Shown piece after piece: positions 18,839 through 27,671 of a stretch of 40,336 bases of DNA. The stretch comes from Candidatus Nitrosocaldaceae archaeon. GTDB taxonomy: Archaea; Thermoproteota; Nitrososphaeria; Nitrososphaerales; Nitrosocaldaceae. Every line of letters starts with the position of its first letter. The first letter of the stretch is position 1. The translations under genes and the position numbers were made by a program. Under the pieces are notes generated by a model. That model worked only from the letters and a program-made list of their open reading frames with translations. It did no database searches and was not told where the DNA came from. The stretch is from assembly GCA_026002835.1 (NCBI GenBank), contig BPGC01000016.1, positions 1 through 40,336 of the forward strand. Direction: 5' to 3'.

Positions 18839-21130
18839 TTGAAAAAGGGCTTTACAATAAGCATTAATAGTAAGATAATTGCTCTAAGTTTACTTCTTTC
18901 ACTAGGTACATTAATTATAATAACATCATTAAGTTTCTCTACAGCTAATGAGTTATTGAGGAAGCGAGCTGAAGATCAGTTGCTTAGTGAAGCAACTGGC
19001 AGAGGGGCTGCAATAAGATCATTAATAACACTAAGGATAGAACAGATAAGATTCTTAGGAGAAGATGAGGCAATTAAAGACATTCTAAAAGATTTGCATA
19101 ATAATCAGATAGATAACCATCGCTCATTATTCTTAGCAGAAGTTGAACCATTTATTAATATATTAGGCGCTTCGTTAGAGATAGATAATATTAAACTTCT
19201 TGATAATAATGCTAACATATTGTTATCTACAGATTCTATTGAAGAAGGTAAAAGATTTACTATCGATAAAGTTGAGAAAGCTTTTCTTACATTCGCTCCA
19301 GTAAATGGTGAGAGAAAAGCTATAGTTGCAGTACCAGTATTAGACGATGGAAGATCTATAGGATCTGTAATTGCTACTTTAGGAGTTAGTGATTTTGATG
19401 AGATTCTGCTTAATAGAAAGGGATTAGGGGATACAGGAGAGGTGTATATGGTTAACGAAGATAAGATGCTTATCTCAGAATCCAGGTTTATAGAGAATGC
19501 AGCATTTAGGACAGTAGTAGATACCTTACCAGTTAGAGAATGTTTTGATAAGGGTATAGAGATAAGCGGGAGAATATATCCAGATTATCGAGGAGTACCA
19601 ATATTCGGTTCTTCCTACTGTGCTAGAGATCTAGGTTTTGTGCTTCTTGCTGAGATAGATGAAGCAGAGTTATTTGCTCCTATTACAGAACTTAGAGATG
19701 CCACTTTGATGACAGCATTAATAATCAGTGCAGTTGTTACAATGATTGCATTATTCATATCAATGAGCATTACAAAACCATTGAAAGAGTTAGAGCACGC
19801 AGCAAGTAGAATATCAGAAGGTGATTTTACATATAAAGTAAATGTAAAATCAAATGATGAGATAGGACAATTAGCTAGGCAATTCGATCGTATGAGAAGG
19901 AGCATATTAGAAACTAACATGAACTTGAACAGATTAGTAAAAGAGAGAACAAAAGAGTTAACAGATATAACTACAGCATTAGATACAACGGCTATAGTAT
20001 CTATAACAGATAAAGAAGGAAGGATAATGAAAGTAAATAAAAAGTTTGTAGAGATATCAAAGTATAGCGAAGAAGAATTGTTAGGCAAGACTCATAGTGT
20101 ATTAAAATCTGGCTATCATGATCCTAAATTCTTTGAAGATATGTGGAAGACAATAAGCAGTGGTAAGATATGGGAAGGTGAGATAAAGAATAGAGCAAAG
20201 GATGGAACTTATTACTGGGTAAAAGCTACCATAGTTCCGTTCTTAGACGAGAATGGTAAACCGAAACAGTATATATCAATACAACACGATATTACCGAAC
20301 TTAAGAGGATAGAAGAACAATTACAAGAAGCATTAGAGAGGAATAAGGCAAGCGCTAAGATAATAAAAGAGCAGTTAGAAGAGTTGGAAAAGGTTAACAT
20401 AGAACTTAGAAGAAAAGATAAATTAAAGGATGAGTTCTTAAGTATGGCTTCACATGAATTGAAGACACCATTAACACCAATAATAGGATGGTGTAGTGCA
20501 TTAAAGTCTAATATGCTTGGCAAGTTATCAGATGAACAGAGAGCTGCTATAGATACTATAGAATCAAATGCTGTAAAGTTAGAAAAGTTGATCAGCGATA
20601 TGTTAGATGTGCAGAAATTAGAGTTAGATGAGATGAAGTTCAATATTGGTGAAGTAGATATAGATAAATTGTTAGAGAATATAAAGAGAGATTTTGAGTT
20701 AATGATGAAAGAAAAAGGAATAACTTTTATAATTACTGCAGATAAAGGCTTGAAATTAAGATCTGATGGAAGCAGGATATCTCAAGTATTATCTGCACTT
20801 CTCTATAATGCGGTAGATTTTGTACCAGCAAATACTGGAAGGATAGAGGTTATAGTTAAAGATAAAGGAGAAAATATAGAGTTTTGTGTAAAAGATAACG
20901 GACCAGGCATTCCTAAAGATAAACAACGTTTCTTATTCAAGAAATTTTATCAGATAGATACATCTTTGACAAGAAAACATGGAGGAACTGGATTAGGTTT
21001 AGCAATAAGTAAAGGAATAGTTACAAAATTAGGAGGTGATATATGGGTCGAAACAGAAGAAGGCAAAGGGTCTAGTTTTTATTTCAGTTTGCCGAAGGGG
21101 TATAAGTATGAAGATATTAGTAATAGATGA
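18839..21130 (+). CDS. Membrane sensor histidine kinase (extracellular sensor-HAMP-PAS-HisKA-HATPase)
   Basis: A 763-residue sensor kinase. Membrane helices at about 12-33 and 287-309 enclose an extracellular domain of some 250 residues resembling Cache/PAS-type sensors. HAMP follows (about 310-365), then a PAS/PAC unit (about 375-490; TDKEGRIMKVNKKFVEIS, GTYYWVKATIVPF), a coiled-coil linker, HisKA with phospho-acceptor H539 (SHELKTPLTP) and an ATPase domain with NGPGIP and GGTGLGLAIS. The start is a TTG at 18839, the only one giving a sensible N-terminal membrane anchor. The stop overlaps the response regulator by 23 nt, so the two form a coupled two-component system. The ligand is unknown. 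Confidence 0.93.
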   Translation: MKKGFTISINSKIIALSLLLSLGTLIIITSLSFSTANELLRKRAEDQLLSEATGRGAAIRSLITLRIEQIRFLGEDEAIKDILKDLHNNQIDNHRSLFLAEVEPFINILGASLEIDNIKLLDNNANILLSTDSIEEGKRFTIDKVEKAFLTFAPVNGERKAIVAVPVLDDGRSIGSVIATLGVSDFDEILLNRKGLGDTGEVYMVNEDKMLISESRFIENAAFRTVVDTLPVRECFDKGIEISGRIYPDYRGVPIFGSSYCARDLGFVLLAEIDEAELFAPITELRDATLMTALIISAVVTMIALFISMSITKPLKELEHAASRISEGDFTYKVNVKSNDEIGQLARQFDRMRRSILETNMNLNRLVKERTKELTDITTALDTTAIVSITDKEGRIMKVNKKFVEISKYSEEELLGKTHSVLKSGYHDPKFFEDMWKTISSGKIWEGEIKNRAKDGTYYWVKATIVPFLDENGKPKQYISIQHDITELKRIEEQLQEALERNKASAKIIKEQLEELEKVNIELRRKDKLKDEFLSMASHELKTPLTPIIGWCSALKSNMLGKLSDEQRAAIDTIESNAVKLEKLISDMLDVQKLELDEMKFNIGEVDIDKLLENIKRDFELMMKEKGITFIITADKGLKLRSDGSRISQVLSALLYNAVDFVPANTGRIEVIVKDKGENIEFCVKDNGPGIPKDKQRFLFKKFYQIDTSLTRKHGGTGLGLAISKGIVTKLGGDIWVETEEGKGSSFYFSLPKGYKYEDISNR

Positions 21131-21482
21131 TAATAAAGATATAACAGACTTGCTAACTAAGGTTCTTAGCATAGCTGGTCATGATGTAAAAGCATCAAAT
21201 GATGGAAGGGAAGGTTTAGAACTTATAATGAATGACAAATTTGATATAGTATTTTTGGATATAGCTATGCCTGACTTTTCTGGTTTAGATCTCATAGAAA
21301 AGTTGATAGAGAATAACAAGATCAATTCTAGTAAGATAGTATTATTTACAGCATCGTCTATAACTGACGATGAGGTAAACAAACTTGTTGAACGTGGAGT
21401 ACATTCATGCATAAGAAAACCAGTAAGAATGGAAACATTATTTGCTAAAATAAATGAGATAGCACAAGAGGCTGGTATATAA
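21108..21482 (+). CDS. CheY-like single-domain response regulator
   Basis: A 124-residue receiver domain. Key residues are the acidic pair D7-D8, phospho-acceptor D51 (FLDIAMPD), T81 and K104 (RKPVRM). The frame is open from 21036, but the ATG at 21108 gives the canonical MKILVIDDNKD start. It has no output domain, so it must act through a partner protein. Upstream overlap with the kinase and a 12-nt gap to the cyclase-like gene suggest a signalling triad in one transcript. Confidence 0.93.
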   Translation: MKILVIDDNKDITDLLTKVLSIAGHDVKASNDGREGLELIMNDKFDIVFLDIAMPDFSGLDLIEKLIENNKINSSKIVLFTASSITDDEVNKLVERGVHSCIRKPVRMETLFAKINEIAQEAGI

Positions 21483-21494
21483 GTAGGTGCTAAG

Positions 21495-22127
21495 ATGAAT
21501 GATAATAAATTAGAACCAGATGCTCATAGGAAGAGAGAAGAGCAACAGTTAGAATTCCTTTTGGAATTCCTTTCATATAGCAAGAATTATTGCGTATGTA
21601 TTGTAGATATGGTAGGCTCTACTAAAGCAGTTATGAAACTTGATGGTAATCAAGTAATGATGTATTATAGTATATTCTTGAATATGATGGCTAACATAGC
21701 AAAGAGTTTCAATGCAGTAGTAGTTAAGAACATAGGAGATAGTCTATTATTCTATTTTCCAAAAACTGAAGATGAAGATACTGATGCTTTTAAAGAAGCG
21801 TTCGAATGCTGCTTAACGATGCTTGATAAACGAGGTGAGGTTAATATGCTCATGAATAAAGAAGGTTTGCCAGAAGTAAGTTATAGAATAAGTTCGGAAT
21901 ATGGTTCTGTAGTAGTTGCAAAGATGTCAACCTCATCTGTTAACGATATATTTGGTTCTACAGTAAACATATGTTCTAAGATAAATTCTATAGCAAAACC
22001 TAATAGTTTTATTATAGGACAAGAACTTTATAATAGAACTAGATCATTTAACGAGTATATATTTACCGAGATCAAAGATGCTAGATTGATGAAAGATTAC
22101 CATGTATACTTGATAACAAGAAGGTGA
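21495..22127 (+). CDS. Class III nucleotide cyclase-like protein
   Basis: A 210-residue protein with the class III adenylate/guanylate cyclase fold: metal Asp D38 in CIVDMVGSTKAV, the second acidic residue D82 in KNIGDSLLFYF, and FGSTVNICSKINSIAKPN (153-170), equivalent to the GxxVNxAxR segment with N158 kept but the transition-state Arg replaced by Lys (K162). It may be an active but unusual cyclase or a nucleotide-binding effector. A Shine-Dalgarno AGGTG precedes the ATG. Its place right after the kinase and receiver suggests it is their output, but this is inferred from order alone. Confidence 0.82.
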   Translation: MNDNKLEPDAHRKREEQQLEFLLEFLSYSKNYCVCIVDMVGSTKAVMKLDGNQVMMYYSIFLNMMANIAKSFNAVVVKNIGDSLLFYFPKTEDEDTDAFKEAFECCLTMLDKRGEVNMLMNKEGLPEVSYRISSEYGSVVVAKMSTSSVNDIFGSTVNICSKINSIAKPNSFIIGQELYNRTRSFNEYIFTEIKDARLMKDYHVYLITRR

Positions 22128-22556
22128 TCATCCAACTATTACCTCTATACTCTTCTTTTTTGTTAAAACCTCTCTTCCATCTATATCACTCCATACAAAT
22201 ACTGTTATTTTATACTCTCCTTTTTCTTGTGGTATCCATGAGTTTGCTACACTAACCTTCTCATTTGGCGATAAAACTCCTTTATTGTATGATATAGAAT
22301 TTGCTACACCTTCCTTCTCTACCTTTACTATATATACAAATGGTTGAGTCTTGTTCTGCAAATTTATAATATCAGTCTGTATCAATACTATCTGGTTTGG
22401 CTTTATACTTTTTATCTCAATACCAAATTCATTATTTAATTTTATATTAGTTATATTTACCTTATTTAATGATGCCTTATTTACATGATTATCATTATCT
22501 GATACTGATAACATGTATATGCTGATGATTATTATACTAATTCCTATAGCTACCAT
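22128..22556 (-). CDS. Membrane-anchored extracellular beta-domain protein
   Basis: About 142 residues from the ATG at 22556, which has a TTATAAC box at -27; an in-frame TTG at 22574 is a weaker option. An N-terminal hydrophobic anchor (MVAIGISIIIISIYML) precedes an outside domain of about 110 residues resembling Ig-like/CARDB modules (LSPNEKVSVANSWIPQEKGEYKI can be seen in two overlapping parts). Function unknown. Abuts the convergent cyclase gene. Confidence 0.68.
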   Translation of the reverse strand: MVAIGISIIIISIYMLSVSDNDNHVNKASLNKVNITNIKLNNEFGIEIKSIKPNQIVLIQTDIINLQNKTQPFVYIVKVEKEGVANSISYNKGVLSPNEKVSVANSWIPQEKGEYKITVFVWSDIDGREVLTKKKSIEVIVG

Positions 22557-22602
22557 TATATCTGTCTTATGCAAGTTATAACAACTATAATTAATTCTGA
22601 TT

Positions 22603-22929
22603 TTAACCTTTCTTGCTAATATTAACCTCTACTATATCTCCTACTTTTGGCATTCCCATCCTTTCATATATCTGCCTTGTTACTGTTATACTCATCTGTA
22701 TTGGAGATATAGTCACTGCTTGTTTAGGCATAGTAGGAGCAAGCATAGCTGGGAGTACTTTCTTCATCATTGCCTTACTATCCTCATCTAAACCTTCAAT
22801 GCTATCTATCCTCTGTTTTATGATCTCTGCTTGATCTACAGCCTCAGTTCTTATCTCTTGATGTAAATTTAGTGTTAACAATCTACCTTGATCCATTATG
22901 CTTTTAACTACGAACTCTAAACTTGTCAT
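22603..22929 (-). CDS. Conserved-looking protein of unknown function
   Basis: A 108-residue protein not recognised. The N-terminal two thirds are helical and charged (EIRTEAVDQAEIIKQRIDSI), followed by a Pro-rich stretch (MLAPTMPKQAVTISP) and a beta end, GMPKVGDIVEVNIS. No membrane segment or Cys. It starts 4 nt after the upstream zinc-rich gene ends, so the two are likely one operon. Confidence 0.65.
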   Translation of the reverse strand: MTSLEFVVKSIMDQGRLLTLNLHQEIRTEAVDQAEIIKQRIDSIEGLDEDSKAMMKKVLPAMLAPTMPKQAVTISPIQMSITVTRQIYERMGMPKVGDIVEVNISKKG

Positions 22930-22933
22930 AGGA

Positions 22934-23266
22934 TCACTCTTTGACTACAATAACATCTATATGATTCATTGAGCATGGAGGACCATCAATGAGCCATGAA
23001 TATTCTGGCGAAGGGCATATCTTGCCATTTGGATACATCTTCATACACTTCACTTTTGTTCCTTTAGGAATCTTCGACTTTTCTTCATTATTACATACTG
23101 GACATTTATCATTATCATCACTAAGATAGATATGCTTAGGATTACCATTGCACATAACCCATCTACCTAGAGGATGCTTATTCTCACATCTAGGCTCATC
23201 TATTCTTAGATATATATAGTTCACATGAGTCTTACATTCTGGGCAATCTACCATACTATCATACAC
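22934..23266 (-). CDS. Cys-rich zinc-ribbon protein of unknown function
   Basis: A 110-residue protein with about ten Cys in paired settings: CPECKTH, CENKHPLGRWVMC, CPVCNNE, and single Cys later (KVKC, CPSPEY, PPCSMNH). This suggests at least two zinc ribbons. No enzyme signature is visible. Upstream member of an apparent operon with the 108-residue protein. Confidence 0.68.
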   Translation of the reverse strand: MYDSMVDCPECKTHVNYIYLRIDEPRCENKHPLGRWVMCNGNPKHIYLSDDNDKCPVCNNEEKSKIPKGTKVKCMKMYPNGKICPSPEYSWLIDGPPCSMNHIDVIVVKE

Positions 23267-23288
23267 ACTTTACAATAATATATACTTG

Positions 23289-23687
23289 TTACTCCATACC
23301 TAGCAACAGGTCTATCTCTTCTCCAGGTTTACCAGTCAATTGCACCAATGATATCATATATCCATCTGGGTCTTCTATTATTGCATGCTTGCCAAAACTC
23401 TCCTCTTTTGGTTCTTTTACAAACTTTACACCTTTTTCATGTAATATTTTACTAGTCTCATCCATATCCATAACCATAAATCCAATCAATATACCTACTT
23501 TAGAGGTCATCTTACTCTTCAATTTCTCATTTATTGGATGTAAAGCTAGTTTAGTTCCTTTCATAAAGAACTCAGTCCAATCTGAAGATTGACTCTTTAA
23601 TGGTAAACCTAATACATTTTTATAAAAGTCTATAGACTTTTGCATATCAGATACCAATAAGATTATAGCATCTATCTTTCTGAACAT
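23289..23687 (-). CDS. Glyoxalase/VOC-superfamily protein
   Basis: A 132-residue vicinal-oxygen-chelate protein. The N-terminal half begins MFRKIDAIILLVSDMQKSIDFYKNVLGLP, seen in two overlapping parts, and the C-terminal half ends FGKHAIIEDPDGYMISLVQ, the two beta-alpha-beta modules of the fold. The ATG at 23687 has CTTTTAAAT about 30 nt upstream. Members include glyoxalase I, dioxygenases and binding proteins. The exact role is not determinable here. Confidence 0.85.
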   Translation of the reverse strand: MFRKIDAIILLVSDMQKSIDFYKNVLGLPLKSQSSDWTEFFMKGTKLALHPINEKLKSKMTSKVGILIGFMVMDMDETSKILHEKGVKFVKEPKEESFGKHAIIEDPDGYMISLVQLTGKPGEEIDLLLGME

Positions 23688-23939
23688 GATAAGTAGCATA
23701 CTTTAGACCGATTTAAAAGTTTATTGCTAACATATCTAATAGAGCATATAAGCTTATCTTTTGATAATCTTTTAGTTTTCGCATATTCATAGGTTTATAT
23801 ATACCTATATTCTAAAATCAAAAAGTAAACTTTTTATTTTTTACTAGAAATATTAAATTTTCATTATATACATTTTTATTACCTAATTTAAATATAAAAA
23901 TAGTTAATTATATATGCTAGGTATAAGTAGAATTATGCA
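23688..23939. other. Divergent intergenic region with several dyads upstream of the second glnK
   Basis: About 250 nt. It holds ATAAGCTTAT (23748-23757), a near-perfect palindrome ATAGGTTTATATATACCTAT (23789-23808) enclosing a TATA-like core, and a short AT-only hairpin followed by T6 (23820-23842). No ORF or tRNA is seen. The arrangement could encode a short leader or small RNA ahead of glnK, but this is speculative. Confidence 0.35.
23789..23808. promoter_or_regulatory. Palindrome ATAGGT-N8-ACCTAT upstream of glnK
   Basis: Six-base perfect arms with a TATATA centre, only one mismatched pair over 20 bp. It lies 132 nt before the glnK ATG and 102 nt before the VOC gene. A TATA box inside a palindrome suggests a regulated promoter pointing either way. 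Confidence 0.3.
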
Positions 23940-24284
23940 ATGAAGAAGATAGAGGCAGTTATACCAACTGAGAAGGTTAGTATAGTTAATGAAGAGTTAA
24001 AGAAGGTAGGAATAGGAGGTTTAATAGTAGATGAGGTTAAAGGTAGGGGAGCTGGCAAACGTGCTCCAGTGGCAGTTGCTAGAGGAACATCATACTACGT
24101 TCCAGAATTCCATTCAAGAACTATGCTAATAACAGTTGTAGATGATTCCTTGGTTGATAAAGTTGTAGATGCGATAATCAGCGTTACTAGCACTGGCTCT
24201 CCTGGAGATGGTAAGATCTTCATATACAATGTAGAGGATGCAATAGATATAGGAACAAGGAAGAGAGGTAAAGAAGCTATCTAG
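23940..24284 (+). CDS. glnK: PII nitrogen-regulatory protein (GlnK type), stand-alone copy
   Basis: A 114-residue PII protein, MKKIEAVIPTEKVSIVNEEL. Unlike the copy near amt2, its T-loop (GRGAGKRAPVAVARGTSYYV, 35-54) keeps Tyr at 52-53 near the position of bacterial Y51. GSPGDGKIFIYNVEDAIDIGT is the typical nucleotide-binding end. No amt is adjacent, so its partner may be one of the two Amt proteins some 7 kb away, or another enzyme. A dyad-rich 250-nt region precedes it. Confidence 0.93.
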   Translation: MKKIEAVIPTEKVSIVNEELKKVGIGGLIVDEVKGRGAGKRAPVAVARGTSYYVPEFHSRTMLITVVDDSLVDKVVDAIISVTSTGSPGDGKIFIYNVEDAIDIGTRKRGKEAI

Positions 24285-24295
24285 CATTCAATTTT

Positions 24296-25762
24296 TTATA
24301 TTCTTGCTTTTGCTCTAATCTTGAAGAATTTCTTTGTTTCTCCAAACGTTAACGTTGGAGAACTAGCACTCCTTATGACTATTGGTAGATCATTAACTAC
24401 CTTTCCTATAACAAAACAATGTCTTTGGGGTAACGTTCTAACTATGGACTTTATTGTATCTGTATCAGCTAATGATATCTTGCTTATCCTTTCTAGATCA
24501 GCATCGCTAGTAAAGTTAAATAAGAAGATGTTATCTACTTGTCTATATATACATTCATCTATAGCATCTGGTTGATTCGTTATAAATGTAGTAAAGATAC
24601 CAAAATGTCTCATCCTAGTTACTATATCTTCCCAATATGTATCTCTAAGATATAGATGGGCCTCTTCAGCAAACAAGAATATTGGAGGTATCTTGTTACC
24701 TTCTAACAATTCTACCAATTTGCTAAGTATTATCTCTACAGTCATCCTCCTTATAACTGGACTGACTTTACCCATGCCTATTACTATAGCAGCGCCTTCA
24801 CTCTTACTTCTAACTATATCCTCGAACTTTATACTTTTATCTTCATTATCTGTGAATAATCTAGAACCAATTATAGTATGCAATCTAGATAGCATAGCAT
24901 CTCTTATCAACTCATTAATATTCCATGTTGTTATAGCCTTACTTAATGATGCTAAGGTTAGATTAGAGGCATTTGCTAATGAATCCCAGATCCTAGAGAA
25001 TTCACGCATAGAAGCTGCTGGCATATCCAATGCATATTTAAGCATGCTTGAAACTGATGCTTTGCCTATATAATCTAAAGTAAATCTTAGATCTTTTCCA
25101 GCCTCTAGAACGATAACTTTTTTATTTATACTACTAGCCTTACCATCTCTATTCCAACCTAACCCTATATACTCATTGTTAAGATCTAATATTATTACAT
25201 ATGCTCCATGTTCAACCAAACCCTTTACTAATATCTTAGCTAAATGTGACTTGCCACTCTCTTTCTTGCCAGTTATTATATTCAATCTACCATCGAGATC
25301 TTCTGCATATATATTCAATTGCTCATTATTCTTAGTATAACCTATTGTTATTGGCAAGATACCATCTCTTTTTAATAAATTATCTACTTCAGATACATTC
25401 AACTTTTTTACAGTAGAGTCAACTCTAGATGGCAGATAAGATATTGAAGTATGGAATGTATTATTAATTATAGCACCTCTTATCTTACACCTTAGCAATC
25501 TAGCATCTCTTATTATCCTAGATATATCACTAACATTCAATGGATCTATCCTATTCTCTATGCTAGATAATCTTATGATCTCATCCTTTATCATATCATC
25601 AACTACAGATTCTGTATTCAGATAAGATTCATCATACATCTGTATTAATAATGCTTTATCACTGTTATCATTAACCATCAGATAATCTCCTTTCTCTACA
25701 TGATCTTCCTTTAATGCTAATAAGATCAGATCATTACCTTCTTTACCTATAACCTTCATCAT
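24296..25762 (-). CDS. herA: HerA-type DNA-translocating ATPase
   Basis: A 488-residue HerA/FtsK-like hexameric ATPase. It has an N-terminal HAS-barrel-like region (1-130), Walker A GKKESGKS (165-172), Walker B FLFAEEAH near 366 and an arginine-rich C-terminal region. Archaeal HerA works with the NurA nuclease, and with Mre11-Rad50, in resection of double-strand breaks. The gene begins 4 nt inside the end of nurA, so the two are translationally coupled. Mre11 and Rad50 are not in the window. Confidence 0.9.
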   Translation of the reverse strand: MMKVIGKEGNDLILLALKEDHVEKGDYLMVNDNSDKALLIQMYDESYLNTESVVDDMIKDEIIRLSSIENRIDPLNVSDISRIIRDARLLRCKIRGAIINNTFHTSISYLPSRVDSTVKKLNVSEVDNLLKRDGILPITIGYTKNNEQLNIYAEDLDGRLNIITGKKESGKSHLAKILVKGLVEHGAYVIILDLNNEYIGLGWNRDGKASSINKKVIVLEAGKDLRFTLDYIGKASVSSMLKYALDMPAASMREFSRIWDSLANASNLTLASLSKAITTWNINELIRDAMLSRLHTIIGSRLFTDNEDKSIKFEDIVRSKSEGAAIVIGMGKVSPVIRRMTVEIILSKLVELLEGNKIPPIFLFAEEAHLYLRDTYWEDIVTRMRHFGIFTTFITNQPDAIDECIYRQVDNIFLFNFTSDADLERISKISLADTDTIKSIVRTLPQRHCFVIGKVVNDLPIVIRSASSPTLTFGETKKFFKIRAKARI

Positions 25763-26736
25763 CTAACACCTATCTTACCAAGTAATACTTTTCTAGCATC
25801 GCAACCATCTATCTCATTAAGATTAAATCTTGATGAGATTATTCCTATAGTTGCTAATACCTCGGTCTTTGTAAATACTGATAGGTGATGTGCTAACCTA
25901 AGAGTCTCTGGGTAACCATTATGTAACGAATCATTTGATAATAATAATGATAATACTTGCTCTATATTATTAATTATATCTGCTCTTAATACTAAACCAT
26001 TTTTGCTTAATCTAATAAGTAATTGTTCTCCTATTAGATTGCTAATATATGATCTTAATATATGCGATATATTCAGATAGCAAGGTTTGTTATGATTATT
26101 TAAAGATGATATCAACCTTTCAACCAATTTTAACCTAGAAACCTTGCTTATCCCAACTAATATATTCTCATTAGCATTACAATTATCTACTATCTTAGTT
26201 AGATGATTTATATTATCTTCAAATAACGATACCTTAAGAGAACCATCTACTAATATTATTGTATTACTTAAACTCTCTGCAAGTTTGTTCTGTAATGCTC
26301 GCTCAACCTTGATCCTTATCATACGCTTAACTATGCTATGATCCAATAATGCTAATTTGTTTATATTTTGATAAGATTCATTTATGTATAGTAATGTAGG
26401 TCCGATCTTGAAGTGCATGATAGATTTTTTGTTATACGCTATAGCTATACCAGATTTAGCAGCATAAATTGAACCATTAGGTGTATCTGCTATAAATATA
26501 GCGCTAGAGTCTACCGCAGCTATTTGAGATGCTTTATCACTAGCATCTATATCTTTAATATTCGCATTACATAAATTATTCCATCCATTTAATGGAGTTA
26601 ATGTCTCATTTGGATCAAATAAGACTTGACTTCCTTCCAATCCATTGAACGAATCTCTTCTATTATTCAATGCATCTTCAATACATTTGGCAAGTTCTTG
26701 CATATCAAGATCGGGAAGATTTAATTGTGTGTTCAT
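25759..26736 (-). CDS. nurA: NurA 5'-3' nuclease
   Basis: About 325 residues from the ATG at 26736. An upstream in-frame start (26778) would overlap the divergent winged-helix gene and is less likely. The NurA domain is seen in the strand AAVDSSAIFIADTP, whose Asp (D76) is the first metal ligand, and in IILVDGSLKVSLF, which gives the second Asp. NurA binds HerA and degrades DNA ends. The sequence is diverged overall; the call rests on these motifs and on overlap with herA. Confidence 0.8.
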   Translation of the reverse strand: MNTQLNLPDLDMQELAKCIEDALNNRRDSFNGLEGSQVLFDPNETLTPLNGWNNLCNANIKDIDASDKASQIAAVDSSAIFIADTPNGSIYAAKSGIAIAYNKKSIMHFKIGPTLLYINESYQNINKLALLDHSIVKRMIRIKVERALQNKLAESLSNTIILVDGSLKVSLFEDNINHLTKIVDNCNANENILVGISKVSRLKLVERLISSLNNHNKPCYLNISHILRSYISNLIGEQLLIRLSKNGLVLRADIINNIEQVLSLLLSNDSLHNGYPETLRLAHHLSVFTKTEVLATIGIISSRFNLNEIDGCDARKVLLGKIGVR

Positions 26737-26756
26737 GTTGATCAATATGAGAGAAG

Positions 26757-27182
26757 ATGAGCCATATAAATGTTGCACAACATGATCAATATGAACAACA
26801 AAGTAAAGGCAAAGTTGTTACTGTAAAGTTGAAGAGAGGAGATTGGGAAGTTGAGATAACATGTAGAGAAGATAATGTTAAGCAAGTAGTTGAGAGTGTT
26901 TTATCTGGTATGAACAATAAGATAGAGAAGGTTGAAAGTAAGCATATAGAGAAGAGAGGACATGCTACTTGTAAAGGTTTGATCGAAGAGTTATGGAAAG
27001 AGAACTGGTTTGTTGAAGAGCATACATTATCTGAGGTTCATGAAGAGTTGAAGAGAAGAGGATACAATTATGATAAGACAGCGGTATCGCATGCATTAAC
27101 AGATCTTGTTAGAGAAGGTATATTGAGTAGAGTAGGAACTATGAGAGCTTATAGATATATACAGAAGAGGCCTAGTTCATAA
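26757..27182 (+). CDS. Winged-helix protein next to nurA (paralogue 1)
   Basis: A 141-residue protein. The N-terminal part has a beta-hairpin and helix (VVTVKLKRGDWEVEI then KQVVESVLSG). The C-terminal 75 residues form a winged helix (LIEELWKENWFVEEHTLSEV, KTAVSHALTDLVREGILSRV). The same layout and clear similarity are seen in the protein at 27664-28077, and a looser version at 27177-27671. Divergent from nurA with only 20 nt between start codons, so the promoters must overlap. I do not recognise a named family. Confidence 0.75.
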   Translation: MSHINVAQHDQYEQQSKGKVVTVKLKRGDWEVEITCREDNVKQVVESVLSGMNNKIEKVESKHIEKRGHATCKGLIEELWKENWFVEEHTLSEVHEELKRRGYNYDKTAVSHALTDLVREGILSRVGTMRAYRYIQKRPSS

Positions 27183-27671
27183 CTTTTTATCATGCTTTAA
27201 TAACTCCTCAGCTAACCAATGTATGCCATATGTAGTTATTCCATATTTGATACCATTACTAGATATCTTATCTACTACTCTCATCTTGACTAACTCACTA
27301 AGTCTAGAGCTTATAGTCTTTGGTTTAAGATTGGTTAACTTTTGTAATTCATTACTTGATAATTTATCATCATCAATTCTATCTAAGAGCTTAGCTATCC
27401 TATATGCTACAAGGTATAATGCTATTATATGTCTATCTGGGATCTTCTTCTTAACTATTACATTAGGACCTTCTGGTGTTAATTTTATATAATCGCTAAA
27501 TATATCGATCATCTCTGGCAGAGAATAATCTAACGAGATCTTATCTGCTAGATCTAAGTTTGGAACTTGTTTTGCTAGAAATCTATATAACGATTCTAAT
27601 ACAGCATCTGGCTTACCTTTAAACTCTACAGTAGTATCTTTGTAACTTATTATAGCATGAACCTCATCCAT
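27177..27671 (-). CDS. Winged-helix protein (paralogue 3, more diverged)
   Basis: A 164-residue protein. The N-terminal module (MDEVHAIISYKDTTVEFKGK, then a helix) matches the small beta-hairpin domain of its two neighbours. The C-terminal half is a longer MarR/winged-helix-like region (SSNELQKLTNLKPKTISSRL). The ATG at 27671 is chosen because GGTGA stands 5 nt upstream; it starts 8 nt inside the upstream paralogue, implying coupled translation. An ATG at 27683 is possible. Function unknown, presumably DNA-binding. Confidence 0.72.
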   Translation of the reverse strand: MDEVHAIISYKDTTVEFKGKPDAVLESLYRFLAKQVPNLDLADKISLDYSLPEMIDIFSDYIKLTPEGPNVIVKKKIPDRHIIALYLVAYRIAKLLDRIDDDKLSSNELQKLTNLKPKTISSRLSELVKMRVVDKISSNGIKYGITTYGIHWLAEELLKHDKKL

